Positions 9,000-17,603 of a stretch of 64,000 bases of DNA are shown one piece after another. Source of the stretch: Chloroflexota bacterium (GTDB lineage: Bacteria; Chloroflexota; Anaerolineae; Caldilineales; Caldilineaceae). Below the pieces are notes generated by a model that was given only the letters and a program-made list of their open reading frames with translations, did not search any database and had not been told where the DNA came from. The stretch is from positions 1 through 64,000 of the forward strand of contig JAGWYN010000007.1 of assembly GCA_018969295.1 (NCBI GenBank), given 5' to 3'. The stretch's first letter is position 1, and every line of letters begins with the position of its first letter. The position numbers and the translations under genes are program-made.

Positions 9000-10331
9000 T
9001 CAATCCTCCTCTAAAAGAGGGAGTGTCATGCACACCGTCGTGCCTACACCGACCTCACTCTCCACCGCGATCGTGCCGCGATGCTTCAAAACAATCTCGC
9101 GCGTGATCGGCATCCCCAACCCAGTTCCTGGGATCATCGTGGCATTTGCAGCCCGGTGAAATGGCTCAAAGAGATGTGCCAGCCCCCCGGCCGGAATGCC
9201 AATCCCATGGTCGACAACCACCACTTGCGCCGATCCCTCTTCGACCGCCACGGAGAGCTCAATCGACGTTCCAGGAGCAGAATACTTGATCGCATTCTCC
9301 AGCAGATTGTCCAGCGCCTGGCGGAAAAGCCGCGGGTCCAGACAGACCCGTATCGGAGCAACCGTCGCCTGATAGATCCAATGGCGATCCAGCGCAGAAC
9401 GCTCCTTGTACTCCTCCACCAGAGCAAAACAAAAAGCTTCCAGATCCATCGGCACCATCTCTACTTCTTGGGTTTCTGCCTCGATTCGGGCCAGCTGCAG
9501 CACATCCCCAATAATCGCCTGTAAATGACCGACACGCTCACAGATCTTGTGCAGGCGCCGCTGCATCTGCGCAAGATCGAGACGATCGCCGTAGGCAAGC
9601 AAGGTCTCCGCCGCAGCCAGAATCGTCGCCAGCGGGGTACGCAGTTCGTGTGATACCATCGCCACAAAACGGCTCTTCAACTCCCCCAATTCTTTTTCGT
9701 GGGCCAGCGCGCCGCGCAACCGAGATTCACTCAGCTGCAGTTCTTCGGCCGCCTGTTTGAGCATTTTCTCATGGCGCAGGCGGTGCTTGGCGTTGACAAT
9801 CAACTCAGCCAAAAATTTGAGCAGCGTAATATCAGAATCACTCAATGGACGATTCTCACGCACAGCGTCAAACCCGATCGAACCCAGACAATCTTCCCCA
9901 GAGATCAGCGGAATTGTGATCAACGACTTGATTCCTTGCGGCTCCAGAATCGCTTGCAACGGGTCTTCGGCCGGCAACGCGCCCACATCTGGGATGTAGA
10001 TCAACTTTTTCTGACAATGGGTTTCGACCCAGTGAGGCACAAGAGCCATCGGAACATTCTGAAGGTTGTCGATCTCGGGCGAAATGCCAGGCGCACACCA
10101 CTCATAGGTGTTGTGAATCAGGGCATTCACAAAATCATACTCCAGCAAGTAGGTCCGATCGACCTGGGTGAACTGGCCAACATGGCTCAACACATCCCCA
10201 ATTCCCTGGTCAAGCTGGTCAATCGGGAGGTTGATAAAATGCAGAGCCGTCTCCATCAAAATTCGCTGCAAAGAGGCCTGTCGCTCCAGCTGCACTTCCA
10301 CATCAAACGACTGCTGTTCGGTACCGGTCAT
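9000..10331 (-). CDS. GAF-domain sensor histidine kinase
   Basis: 443 residues, no membrane segments. Residues about 20-180 form a GAF-type sensor domain; a short coiled linker leads to HisKA with H228 in 'MVSHELRTPLATI', then HATPase with N-box 'LDNLLENAIKYS', G1 'VVDHGIGIP' and G2 'GTGLGMPI'. All catalytic boxes look intact. Its start overlaps the stop of the exporter gene upstream by 4 bp (ATGA), and the REC-kinase gene follows after 4 bp. The context suggests a cytoplasmic signal, perhaps linked to the exported compound, is sensed here. Confidence 0.93.
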   Translation of the reverse strand: MTGTEQQSFDVEVQLERQASLQRILMETALHFINLPIDQLDQGIGDVLSHVGQFTQVDRTYLLEYDFVNALIHNTYEWCAPGISPEIDNLQNVPMALVPHWVETHCQKKLIYIPDVGALPAEDPLQAILEPQGIKSLITIPLISGEDCLGSIGFDAVRENRPLSDSDITLLKFLAELIVNAKHRLRHEKMLKQAAEELQLSESRLRGALAHEKELGELKSRFVAMVSHELRTPLATILAAAETLLAYGDRLDLAQMQRRLHKICERVGHLQAIIGDVLQLARIEAETQEVEMVPMDLEAFCFALVEEYKERSALDRHWIYQATVAPIRVCLDPRLFRQALDNLLENAIKYSAPGTSIELSVAVEEGSAQVVVVDHGIGIPAGGLAHLFEPFHRAANATMIPGTGLGMPITREIVLKHRGTIAVESEVGVGTTVCMTLPLLEED

Positions 10332-12232
10332 GGCAGGGCCAGCTGCTCCTGATGTCTGAACTGGCTCCGAGAGAGGTCATAGTAGACGCCACGCAACGCA
10401 AGCAGTTCTTCGTGCGTGCCCTGTTCCACAATCTGCCCAGCCACCAACACCAAGACCCGATCGGCGTTGCGAATGGTGCTCAGACGATGCGCGATCACAA
10501 AACTGGTGCGTCCAGCCAACAAAGACTCGAGCGCCGCCTGGATCTGCCGCTCCGTGCGCGTGTCGACACTGCTCGTTGCCTCGTCCAAAATCAACAAGCG
10601 CGGGTTCGCCAGGGCCGCCCGGGCGATCGAGAGCAGCTGACGTTGACCCTGGCTGAGCCCACCTCCCCGCTCTCCCAGTACAGTGGCGTACCCCTCTGGC
10701 AGACGCTCAATAAATTCGTGGGCGCGCGCCAGCTGAGCCGCAGCCACCACCTCGGCGTCGCTGGCATCCGGGCGGGCATACCGAATGTTGTTCGCCACGG
10801 TGTCGCTGAACAAAAAAGAATCTTGCAACACCATGCCAATTTGCCGGCGCAGACTGGTCAGCTGGACAGTGCGCACATCGATACCGTCGATCGTCACCCG
10901 CCCTGCAGTTACATCGTAAAAACGGGGCAGCAGGTTGACCAATGTCGTCTTGCCGGCTCCCGTCGGACCGACGATCGCCACCGTCTGACCCGGCTCTGCC
11001 ACCAGATCCACCTGGCGCAAAACTGGTTCCCCGGCCGTGTACTCCGCCCAGACCGACTCAAAGACAACCCGACCTGCAATCACCGGCATTGCCCGGGCAT
11101 TCACAGGCTCGGCGATCTCTGGCTGTTCGTCCAATAAATCAAAAATCCGTTCGGCCCCTGCAATCGCGCTCTGAATATTGGCCCACAGCAGCGCAATCTG
11201 TGAAATCGGCTGGTTGAAACGCTGCACATAGCCGATGAAGGCCACGATCAACCCCAGCGTGACAGACGATTCCCCCAATGGCAGCCCCTGCAACAAAAAA
11301 AAGCCTCCGACCCCTGCCACGACTGCCACCGCCACATAGCCGAGCGCTTCCAGCGCTGGGGTCAAGGCAGAGGTGTACGCCACCGCCCGCAGATTGGCAT
11401 CCCGGTTCGCCGCATTGCTGGTTCGAAAGGCCTCAATATTGGCCTCTTCCCGGCTGAACGCCTGCACTTCCCGTACCCCAGAAATGCTTTCTTCCAGCTC
11501 GGCGTTGACATTGCCGATCTCTTTGCGGGTGACCCGGAAGGCCCGCCGTGCCTGGTTGCTAAACCAGATCGTCACCGCCACCATCACCGGAACCAGCGCC
11601 AGGCTGAGCAGCGCATAGATCCAGTTCAACGACAACATGTTCCAACCGATCCAGACCATCAAAAGCGCGCCAGAGACCACCTGAACCAACGCAAAGCTGA
11701 TCGCCTGCTGGATCGTGCTGACATCGTTCGTGAGCCGACTCATCAGGTTGCCGCTCTCGTTGCGGCTGTAAAAACCCAATGAAAGGCTGTGCAGATGGCC
11801 AAAAACTTCCACCTGCAGCGAACGGAGAATCTGCTGGCCCGCCCAGGACATCCAGTAAAACATCAGACCACTGCTGATCGACCCCAGCACGAACAATCCT
11901 ACCAGACCAGCCACCAACCAGCCCAGCCCTGTCAGGTAGGCAGAGAGCGGAGAACCGGCAGGCACTGCGCCAAACCAACAGCTGAATTGCTGGGCAGATG
12001 GGCCGCTCTGCCCCGACAGCGCTGCCGCCGGGGTCAGGTAACAGTCAACTGCCTGCCCCAAAAGCTCGGGCGTAACCGCCTGCCCCCAGGCACTGACCCC
12101 CATCATCACCGCAACGCCTGCCAATAGCTGCCAGAAGGGCCGAAAATAGCGCAGCAGCCGTCCCAACGTGCGGCTGCTGCTGCGCGGCTTGCTGGATTCT
12201 TGCTCAAGCAGTCTGCGTGTGCCATCGATCAT
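10328..12232 (-). CDS. ABC exporter half-transporter (membrane + ATPase), second of pair
   Basis: 634 residues: an ABC_membrane exporter domain with about six helices (residues 35-330) fused to an ATPase. Walker A is 'GPTGAGKTT', signature 'LSQGQRQLLS', Walker B 'RLLILDEATSS', with H-loop 'IAHRLST'. The signature LSQGQ replaces the canonical LSGGQ of its partner. Start and stop each overlap neighbouring genes by 4 bp. It probably heterodimerises with the product of the preceding gene to export a lipid, peptide or drug; the substrate cannot be told. Confidence 0.93.
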   Translation of the reverse strand: MIDGTRRLLEQESSKPRSSSRTLGRLLRYFRPFWQLLAGVAVMMGVSAWGQAVTPELLGQAVDCYLTPAAALSGQSGPSAQQFSCWFGAVPAGSPLSAYLTGLGWLVAGLVGLFVLGSISSGLMFYWMSWAGQQILRSLQVEVFGHLHSLSLGFYSRNESGNLMSRLTNDVSTIQQAISFALVQVVSGALLMVWIGWNMLSLNWIYALLSLALVPVMVAVTIWFSNQARRAFRVTRKEIGNVNAELEESISGVREVQAFSREEANIEAFRTSNAANRDANLRAVAYTSALTPALEALGYVAVAVVAGVGGFFLLQGLPLGESSVTLGLIVAFIGYVQRFNQPISQIALLWANIQSAIAGAERIFDLLDEQPEIAEPVNARAMPVIAGRVVFESVWAEYTAGEPVLRQVDLVAEPGQTVAIVGPTGAGKTTLVNLLPRFYDVTAGRVTIDGIDVRTVQLTSLRRQIGMVLQDSFLFSDTVANNIRYARPDASDAEVVAAAQLARAHEFIERLPEGYATVLGERGGGLSQGQRQLLSIARAALANPRLLILDEATSSVDTRTERQIQAALESLLAGRTSFVIAHRLSTIRNADRVLVLVAGQIVEQGTHEELLALRGVYYDLSRSQFRHQEQLALP

Positions 12233-14139
12233 TGCATCTCCTCCCCTTCTCTGCCGTTCGTTTCGCCGACAGTGTCTTCGACAAGTTGGCTGCGGTAAAT
12301 TTCGGCGTAGATCTCGCTGCTCTCGATCAATTCAGCGTGCCGCCCCTGCGCAACAATCCGCCCCTTGTCAAGCACCAAAATGCGGTCTGCGTTCAAGACG
12401 GTGCTGATCCGCTGGGCGATCACAAAACTTGTCCGCCCTTGCATCAACCGAGCCAACGCCTGCTGGATCCACTGCTCCGTCTGCATATCTACCGCACTGG
12501 TCGAGTCATCCAACACCAGAATACGGGGGTCCAACAACAGCGCACGTGCGATGGCAATCCGTTGTTTTTGCCCTCCGCTCAGTGTCGTCCCTCGCTCACC
12601 CACTGGGGTCTCATAGCCCAGGGGAAAGCCCACGACAAAGTCATGCGCCGCCGCCGCACGTGCCGCCGCTTCTATCTCCGCAGCCGTTGCCTCTGGACGC
12701 CCAAAGGCAATATTGTCACGGATTGTCCCCGTAAAGAGGTTGGTCTCCTGCAGGACAATTCCGATCTGCCGACGCAACGACTCAACTGTGACCTCACGCA
12801 CATCCTGCCCGTCGACCAGAATCCGCCCTGCCGTCACATCATAAAACCGTGGGATCAAGTTGATGATGCTGCTTTTGCCGCTTCCCGTCGCCCCCAGAAT
12901 CGCCACCGTTTCGCCCGGCTGCGCCACAAAGCTCACCTCGCTCAACACCGGTTCGCTGCTGCCGACGTACCGAAAGGCAACTCGATCGAACTGAACTTCA
13001 CCCCGGATGAAGGGCAGAGCGTGCGCCCCTGGCCGATCTGCCACGTCGTTGGGGGCATCCAGAATCTCATAGATCCGCTCTGCACTGACCGCCGCCTGGC
13101 TCATTTGCGCGACGATAAACCCCAGCTGACCCAACGGGAAAAAAATGTACAACAGATACAAGCTAAATTTCTGCCAGGCGCCGACCGACAACGTTCCATC
13201 CAGGATCTGCCCCCCCCCAAAGTAAAGCACAGCTGCCTGGCCCAGATTGGCCACCAAAAAAATCACCGGAAACAAAAAGCTGAAGGTGCGCGAGACGGCA
13301 ATCTGCTGTTGCATCAACGCAACCGCTGCACTCTCAAAACGCCCCTGTTCCTTGCGCTCGGACGCAAAAGCCTTGACCACTTTGATGCCCGCAAGGTTTT
13401 CCTGCAAAATTGTGTTCATGGTCGACAATTTTTGCTGTACCTTGGCAAAAAGCGGCTGTGAAACCGCCCCAAACACCATAAACAACGCCATCGCCACCGG
13501 AAGCACCGGCAACACCACCAGGGTCAACGGCAGATTGGTGAGCACCAGCAAAATCAACGTGCCAATCAACAACACCAACGCCTGCACAGACAACAGCAAT
13601 CCCTGCCCCAAAAACAGACGGACCTTTTCGATGTCGTCTGTCGCCCGGATCATCAGCTGGCCAGTTCGGTTGCGGTCATGGTAGCTGAACGAAAGGCGCT
13701 GAATCTTGGCAAAAAGATCGTTGCGCATGTCGAAGGCTACCTCTTGGCCAGCCTTTTCCGACAGGTAAGACTGGGCAAACGCAAACAGCCCACGGATCAC
13801 AGAGAGGAACAAAATCAGACTCACCCCCCAGTACAGCGGTGCCAGAGGATCGCTCAGCCGCTGCTCGAACTCGGCGGCCGTCATCCCCAGCTGGTCCAGC
13901 GCTTCTCTCTCCGCCGGCAGCTGCACAACCTGCCGGACTGCCACCCCTTGGACCACCGTGTCCAACACATTTTGCACCAGCTGCGGCACCCAGAGCTGGG
14001 CACCTGTACTCAACAAAAGTGCCACATACGCTGCCAACGTGACCTGCCAGGAACGGCCAAGCAGGCCGAGTGCCCTTCTGAGGGGACGAAAGTCTACCTT
14101 CGGTCTTTGGGCTTGCATCCGTTGTGAACCCACACTCAT
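12229..14139 (-). CDS. ABC exporter half-transporter (membrane + ATPase), first of pair
   Basis: 636 residues from the ATG at 14139, chosen for the AGGAGG seven bases upstream; an ATG at 14160 has no such site. Exporter-type membrane domain followed by an ATPase with Walker A 'GATGSGKSS', signature 'LSGGQKQRIAIARAL' and Walker B 'RILVLDDSTSAVD'. Here the catalytic glutamate after Walker B is aspartate (LVLDDST instead of LDE), while the partner keeps LILDEAT. A degenerate site in one subunit is typical of heterodimeric exporters such as TM287/288 and BmrCD. First gene of a four-gene operon with two signalling kinases. Confidence 0.93.
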   Translation of the reverse strand: MSVGSQRMQAQRPKVDFRPLRRALGLLGRSWQVTLAAYVALLLSTGAQLWVPQLVQNVLDTVVQGVAVRQVVQLPAEREALDQLGMTAAEFEQRLSDPLAPLYWGVSLILFLSVIRGLFAFAQSYLSEKAGQEVAFDMRNDLFAKIQRLSFSYHDRNRTGQLMIRATDDIEKVRLFLGQGLLLSVQALVLLIGTLILLVLTNLPLTLVVLPVLPVAMALFMVFGAVSQPLFAKVQQKLSTMNTILQENLAGIKVVKAFASERKEQGRFESAAVALMQQQIAVSRTFSFLFPVIFLVANLGQAAVLYFGGGQILDGTLSVGAWQKFSLYLLYIFFPLGQLGFIVAQMSQAAVSAERIYEILDAPNDVADRPGAHALPFIRGEVQFDRVAFRYVGSSEPVLSEVSFVAQPGETVAILGATGSGKSSIINLIPRFYDVTAGRILVDGQDVREVTVESLRRQIGIVLQETNLFTGTIRDNIAFGRPEATAAEIEAAARAAAAHDFVVGFPLGYETPVGERGTTLSGGQKQRIAIARALLLDPRILVLDDSTSAVDMQTEQWIQQALARLMQGRTSFVIAQRISTVLNADRILVLDKGRIVAQGRHAELIESSEIYAEIYRSQLVEDTVGETNGREGEEMQ

Positions 14140-14362
14140 TTTCTGCCTCCTGCCCCCCATCCACCCCGCTGCGTTCTTCCTCTATTGTACGCTCCTCCGC
14201 CCCAATCGCTGAAATTGCTGGCAGAAAGAGCACTTTCAGTTCCAACAATCCTCTACGCTGCGCTACAATACCCGAATGGTTCGACCCGCTGTGTCGAACC
14301 GGCCAGTTGCCGTGCAGAAAAATCTCTGCACCCGATCCAGTTGCCATCACCAGGAATCGTTT
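14140..14362. promoter_or_regulatory. Divergent intergenic region between ABC exporter operon and MFS gene
   Basis: This 223-bp region must hold both promoters. On the minus strand TACAAT at 14189-14184 with TTCAGC 18 bp upstream is a fair promoter for the exporter operon. On the plus strand TACAAT at 14264-14269 is a possible -10 for the MFS gene, but no convincing -35 is seen. No operator-like palindrome stood out. Confidence 0.4.
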
Positions 14363-15721
14363 ATGCTGACAGCCTATCGAGACGCGCTGCGCGCAACCCA
14401 GTCGAACGCACAAACCATTCTTCTTATCACCGCAATCATGGGATTTACAGTCGATGGGGGGATCTATTCGGTTGTTCTGAATCTGTTCATCTTGCGGCTG
14501 AATTTTGGACCAGAGTTCGTCGGCCAGCTCAACTCTGCCGCCAATCTGATCTTTGCAGTGGGCAGCCTGGCTGCCGGCTGGCTGGGCGGCCGCTACGGCA
14601 ACCACCGCCTCATGGTCGCCGGTCTGGTGGCCGCTGTCGTCGGATCTATCACCTTTCCGCTGGCAGATCTCATTCAACCCAGCCACGCTGCCAGCGGGCT
14701 CAGCCTCGCCCTCATGGCCGTCTACATCGGCCTGGCTCTTTACTATGTCAACGCAGCCCCTTTTTTGCTCCGTGCCACTGCACCCCAGGCACGGGGCGCC
14801 ATCTTTGCCATCCAGTCTGCCGTCAGTGGATTCGCCTCTTTCGCCGGCGGGCTGGCCGGCGGGCTGCTGCCAGCTTTCTTTGTGGCGACCCTGGCCGTGA
14901 CCACACTCAGCCCCACCCCCTACCGGTTGCCTTTGCTCCTCGTCGCTGGCCTCCTGACGCTCGCGCTGCTTCTCGTCCTGCGTCTTCCACACCCCGAAGC
15001 GGATGCCGCCGAACTCGCTGGGGTCGAAGCAAAGCCAGGGGCGCCACGCCCGCGCTCTGCCTATTCGTTGATCCTGCTGATGTCTCTGGTGCGTTTTTTA
15101 CAGGTGGCAGGTGTCGGGGCGGCAGTCACCTTTTTCAATGTCTACCTGGACACCATGCTGCATGTCGCAACCCCCACGATCGGCCTGATCGCCGCCAGCG
15201 CACGTCTCTGCGCTGTACCTGCTGCTCTGCTCGGTCCGCTGCTGGCCCGACGGATGGGCTACGGCACGGCTGCCGTGGTCGGTTCGTTTGGGGCCTTTCT
15301 CAGCCTCCTCCCCCTGGCCCTGATCCAGACTCCCTGGGCCGCCGGTCTCGGCTTCATCGGCCTGCTCGCCTTTACCTCGATCCGCTACCCCACCTTCTAC
15401 ATTTTTATCATGGAACTTACACCGCCGCGCCTGCGGGCCACCATGACCGGCACCGGGGAGATGTCAGCAGGGTTCAGCTTTGCCCTGATCTCGCTGGTCG
15501 GTGGCTTTACCATTGTCCGCTTCGGCTACACAGCCACCTTTCTGCTGGCTGCAACGATGACGCTGGCCGGCACGCTCCTCCTGGCTTTCTATGTCTGGTG
15601 GCTGGCCAAAAACCCAGAAGCCAGCCAACTCTCCCCCCCACCCCTCCAAGAGACAGCCATCATCCCCCCCCTGGTCGGCCACCCCCCGCTCGAACACGAA
15701 CAGGAAGCCAAAGAAGGCTGA
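14363..15721 (+). CDS. Major facilitator superfamily transporter
   Basis: 452 residues from the ATG at 14363 (AGGA upstream), with about twelve membrane helices. The loop 'GWLGGRYGNHRLMVAG' between helices 2 and 3 is an MFS motif A variant, and the second half carries 'LLARRMGYG' in the equivalent place. The C-terminal 40 residues are hydrophilic and proline-rich. Substrate is unknown; drug or metabolite efflux is the usual role. It ends 7 bp from the stop of the convergent Nudix gene and diverges from the ABC exporter operon. Confidence 0.88.
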   Translation: MLTAYRDALRATQSNAQTILLITAIMGFTVDGGIYSVVLNLFILRLNFGPEFVGQLNSAANLIFAVGSLAAGWLGGRYGNHRLMVAGLVAAVVGSITFPLADLIQPSHAASGLSLALMAVYIGLALYYVNAAPFLLRATAPQARGAIFAIQSAVSGFASFAGGLAGGLLPAFFVATLAVTTLSPTPYRLPLLLVAGLLTLALLLVLRLPHPEADAAELAGVEAKPGAPRPRSAYSLILLMSLVRFLQVAGVGAAVTFFNVYLDTMLHVATPTIGLIAASARLCAVPAALLGPLLARRMGYGTAAVVGSFGAFLSLLPLALIQTPWAAGLGFIGLLAFTSIRYPTFYIFIMELTPPRLRATMTGTGEMSAGFSFALISLVGGFTIVRFGYTATFLLAATMTLAGTLLLAFYVWWLAKNPEASQLSPPPLQETAIIPPLVGHPPLEHEQEAKEG

Positions 15722-15728
15722 CCGTAGC

Positions 15729-16523
15729 TCAGGGGAAACGCCGGCGCGCCTGCTCCAGCTCGACTGCGCTGGCCGCAAAACGATAGAGACGGGCAGGGCG
15801 ATGGTCCCCCTCGCGCAGATTGCCAGTCGGCTCGAGCACCCCCGTCGCCAGAATCTTGCGTCGAAAATTTCGTTTGTCCAACGGCGCATGCAGAATCGTT
15901 TCGTAGACACGCTGCAGCTCCGACAGCGTGAACTCGCTGGGCAACAACAAAAACCCCAGCGCCGTCCACTCCAACTTCCACCGCAGCCGCTGCAGCGCAT
16001 AGTCCAGGATGGTTCGGTGGTCGAAGGCTAGCTCCGGCAGGCCATAGATGTCCCACCACCGCGCCTCCCCTGCATCTGTGGCCCCGTGCACCTCCTGTCG
16101 CGCCACTTCTTCGGCGCCAAGCAACGCAAAATAGGCCACCGTCACCACGCGCGCCCGTGGATCGCGCCCAGGTTTTCCAAAGGTATAGAGCTGCTCCAGA
16201 TAGATGTTGGAGACATTGGTCTCCTCTTTCAGCTCCCGCAACGCAGCATCGTACAGATCTTCCTGCTCCCCCACAAAACCGCCAGGCAACGCCCATTTTC
16301 CCAAAAACGGCTCGTGCGAACGCCGGATCAACAACACCCGCAGCGCACCCTCCTGGAAGACAAAAAGAATCATATCTACGGTGACTGCTGGCCGAGGGGG
16401 CCCCCCCACATCCTGGGCAATTTCCATTGTCATCGCTTCTGTGTGTCGGTCTTGTGCTCGCTGGGCAAAAATGAGGTATTCTTCTGACAACATCTCAATT
16501 GATTTTGCCACAGCCGACATCAT
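15729..16523 (-). CDS. Nudix-domain protein with C-terminal winged helix (NrtR-like)
   Basis: 264 residues. The Nudix domain (about 45-185) has the box beginning 'GGFVGEQEDLYDAALRELKEE', fitting G-x5-E-x7-R-E-U-x-E-E, although the final glycine of the box is asparagine ('EETNV'). The C-terminal 'FTLSELQRVYETIL...NFRRKI' region resembles the winged helix of NrtR, the Nudix-derived repressor of NAD genes. No NAD gene is adjacent, so the regulon cannot be named; an ADP-ribose pyrophosphatase or a regulator are both possible. The start is uncertain: tandem ATGs at 16523 lack a clear ribosome-binding site and an internal ATG near residue 31 is an alternative. Confidence 0.82.
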   Translation of the reverse strand: MMSAVAKSIEMLSEEYLIFAQRAQDRHTEAMTMEIAQDVGGPPRPAVTVDMILFVFQEGALRVLLIRRSHEPFLGKWALPGGFVGEQEDLYDAALRELKEETNVSNIYLEQLYTFGKPGRDPRARVVTVAYFALLGAEEVARQEVHGATDAGEARWWDIYGLPELAFDHRTILDYALQRLRWKLEWTALGFLLLPSEFTLSELQRVYETILHAPLDKRNFRRKILATGVLEPTGNLREGDHRPARLYRFAASAVELEQARRRFP

Positions 16524-16601
16524 CTTGCAAGCAGGGCAGGAGCCTCATACCCCACATCGATTTTCCCTTTTTCCGGTCACCATGATACGCTTGCTATCCT
16601 T

Positions 16602-17597
16602 ATGGGGATCCGTCTTCTGCATCGGCTACAGCCATTCTTTGTGTTGCTCGCCCTGGCCTTGATGCTTCTGTTGCTACAAAGCCAGTGGGAAGAGTTGCAA
16701 AGCCACCGCTGGCAGCTAGATCCGCTCTGGTTCGCTGTCGCAGCAGGGGCCACAGTAGCCGCCTGGTCGATCGAAATTTTGCTCTGGCAGCAGCTTCTCC
16801 AGTTGGTAGGCGGCCGGCTCCCCTGGGGGACAGCAGCACGTATCTGGTTTCTCAGCGCAATCGTTCGCTACCTCCCTGGAAATATCTGGCAGCCGCTCTC
16901 CATCACCCTGCTGGCCCAACGCCACCAGGTTCGCCCCGAAGCAACCCTGGCCAGCGTAGCCCTCTATCAGGTGATCACCCTGCTGGCCGTTGCACCGATC
17001 GCTGCTCTTTATTTTGCTTTGACTCGCAACTGGGGCCTGTTGAACGATTTTCTCCAGGAGGGAACACCCTGGCTGGCTGGCCTGGCGCTGCTGCCACTCC
17101 TTGCCCTGATCGCCCAGCCGAACTGGCTGCTGGAACTGCTCAACTGGCTCCTGCATCGGCTGGGACGCGCCCCCCTCTCTGTTCGGCTGGGACGCGCCAG
17201 CGTGCTGGCACTGGTCACTGTGGCGATGGTCGACTGGGTGGTCTGGGGAGGGGCCTTTGCAGCACTTGCTTTTGCGGTCAGCAGCTACTCTGTCCACGAA
17301 CTGTGGGCATTGACACCCCACCTGGTCGCGCTCTACTGTGTCGCCTATGCGGTCGGTTTTGCCAGCCTGCTGACCCCCAGCGGGCTGGGGATGCGCGAAG
17401 GAGCGCTCTATCTGCTGCTTGCACCGCTGTTGGGGAGCGGCACCACAACGCTCCTGGCGCTGGCGATGCGGATCTGGACGGTTGTCGCTGAACTGATTGC
17501 GGCCAGTGTCAGCGCCGTTGTCGGTATGCGAAGCCAGGCCTTGGCTCCCGCCAGCCTCCCTGCCGCCGAAACCGATCTGAAGGAAGGCATCTCCTGA
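16602..17597 (+). CDS. Lysylphosphatidylglycerol synthase-TM / UPF0104-type membrane protein
   Basis: 331 residues, about eight membrane helices. Features of the LPG_synthase_TM (UPF0104) family are 'RYLPGNIWQP' near residue 90 and 'LTPSGLGMREGALYLLL' near 265. Members flip or transfer lipid-linked precursors in cell-surface glycan pathways. A -10-like TATCCT lies about 10 bp before the ATG, so the message may be nearly leaderless. It starts a plus-strand run with a GT39-like transferase 6 bp downstream, which supports a role in surface glycan assembly. Confidence 0.85.
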   Translation: MGIRLLHRLQPFFVLLALALMLLLLQSQWEELQSHRWQLDPLWFAVAAGATVAAWSIEILLWQQLLQLVGGRLPWGTAARIWFLSAIVRYLPGNIWQPLSITLLAQRHQVRPEATLASVALYQVITLLAVAPIAALYFALTRNWGLLNDFLQEGTPWLAGLALLPLLALIAQPNWLLELLNWLLHRLGRAPLSVRLGRASVLALVTVAMVDWVVWGGAFAALAFAVSSYSVHELWALTPHLVALYCVAYAVGFASLLTPSGLGMREGALYLLLAPLLGSGTTTLLALAMRIWTVVAELIAASVSAVVGMRSQALAPASLPAAETDLKEGIS

Positions 17598-17603
17598 CCG
17601 GCT

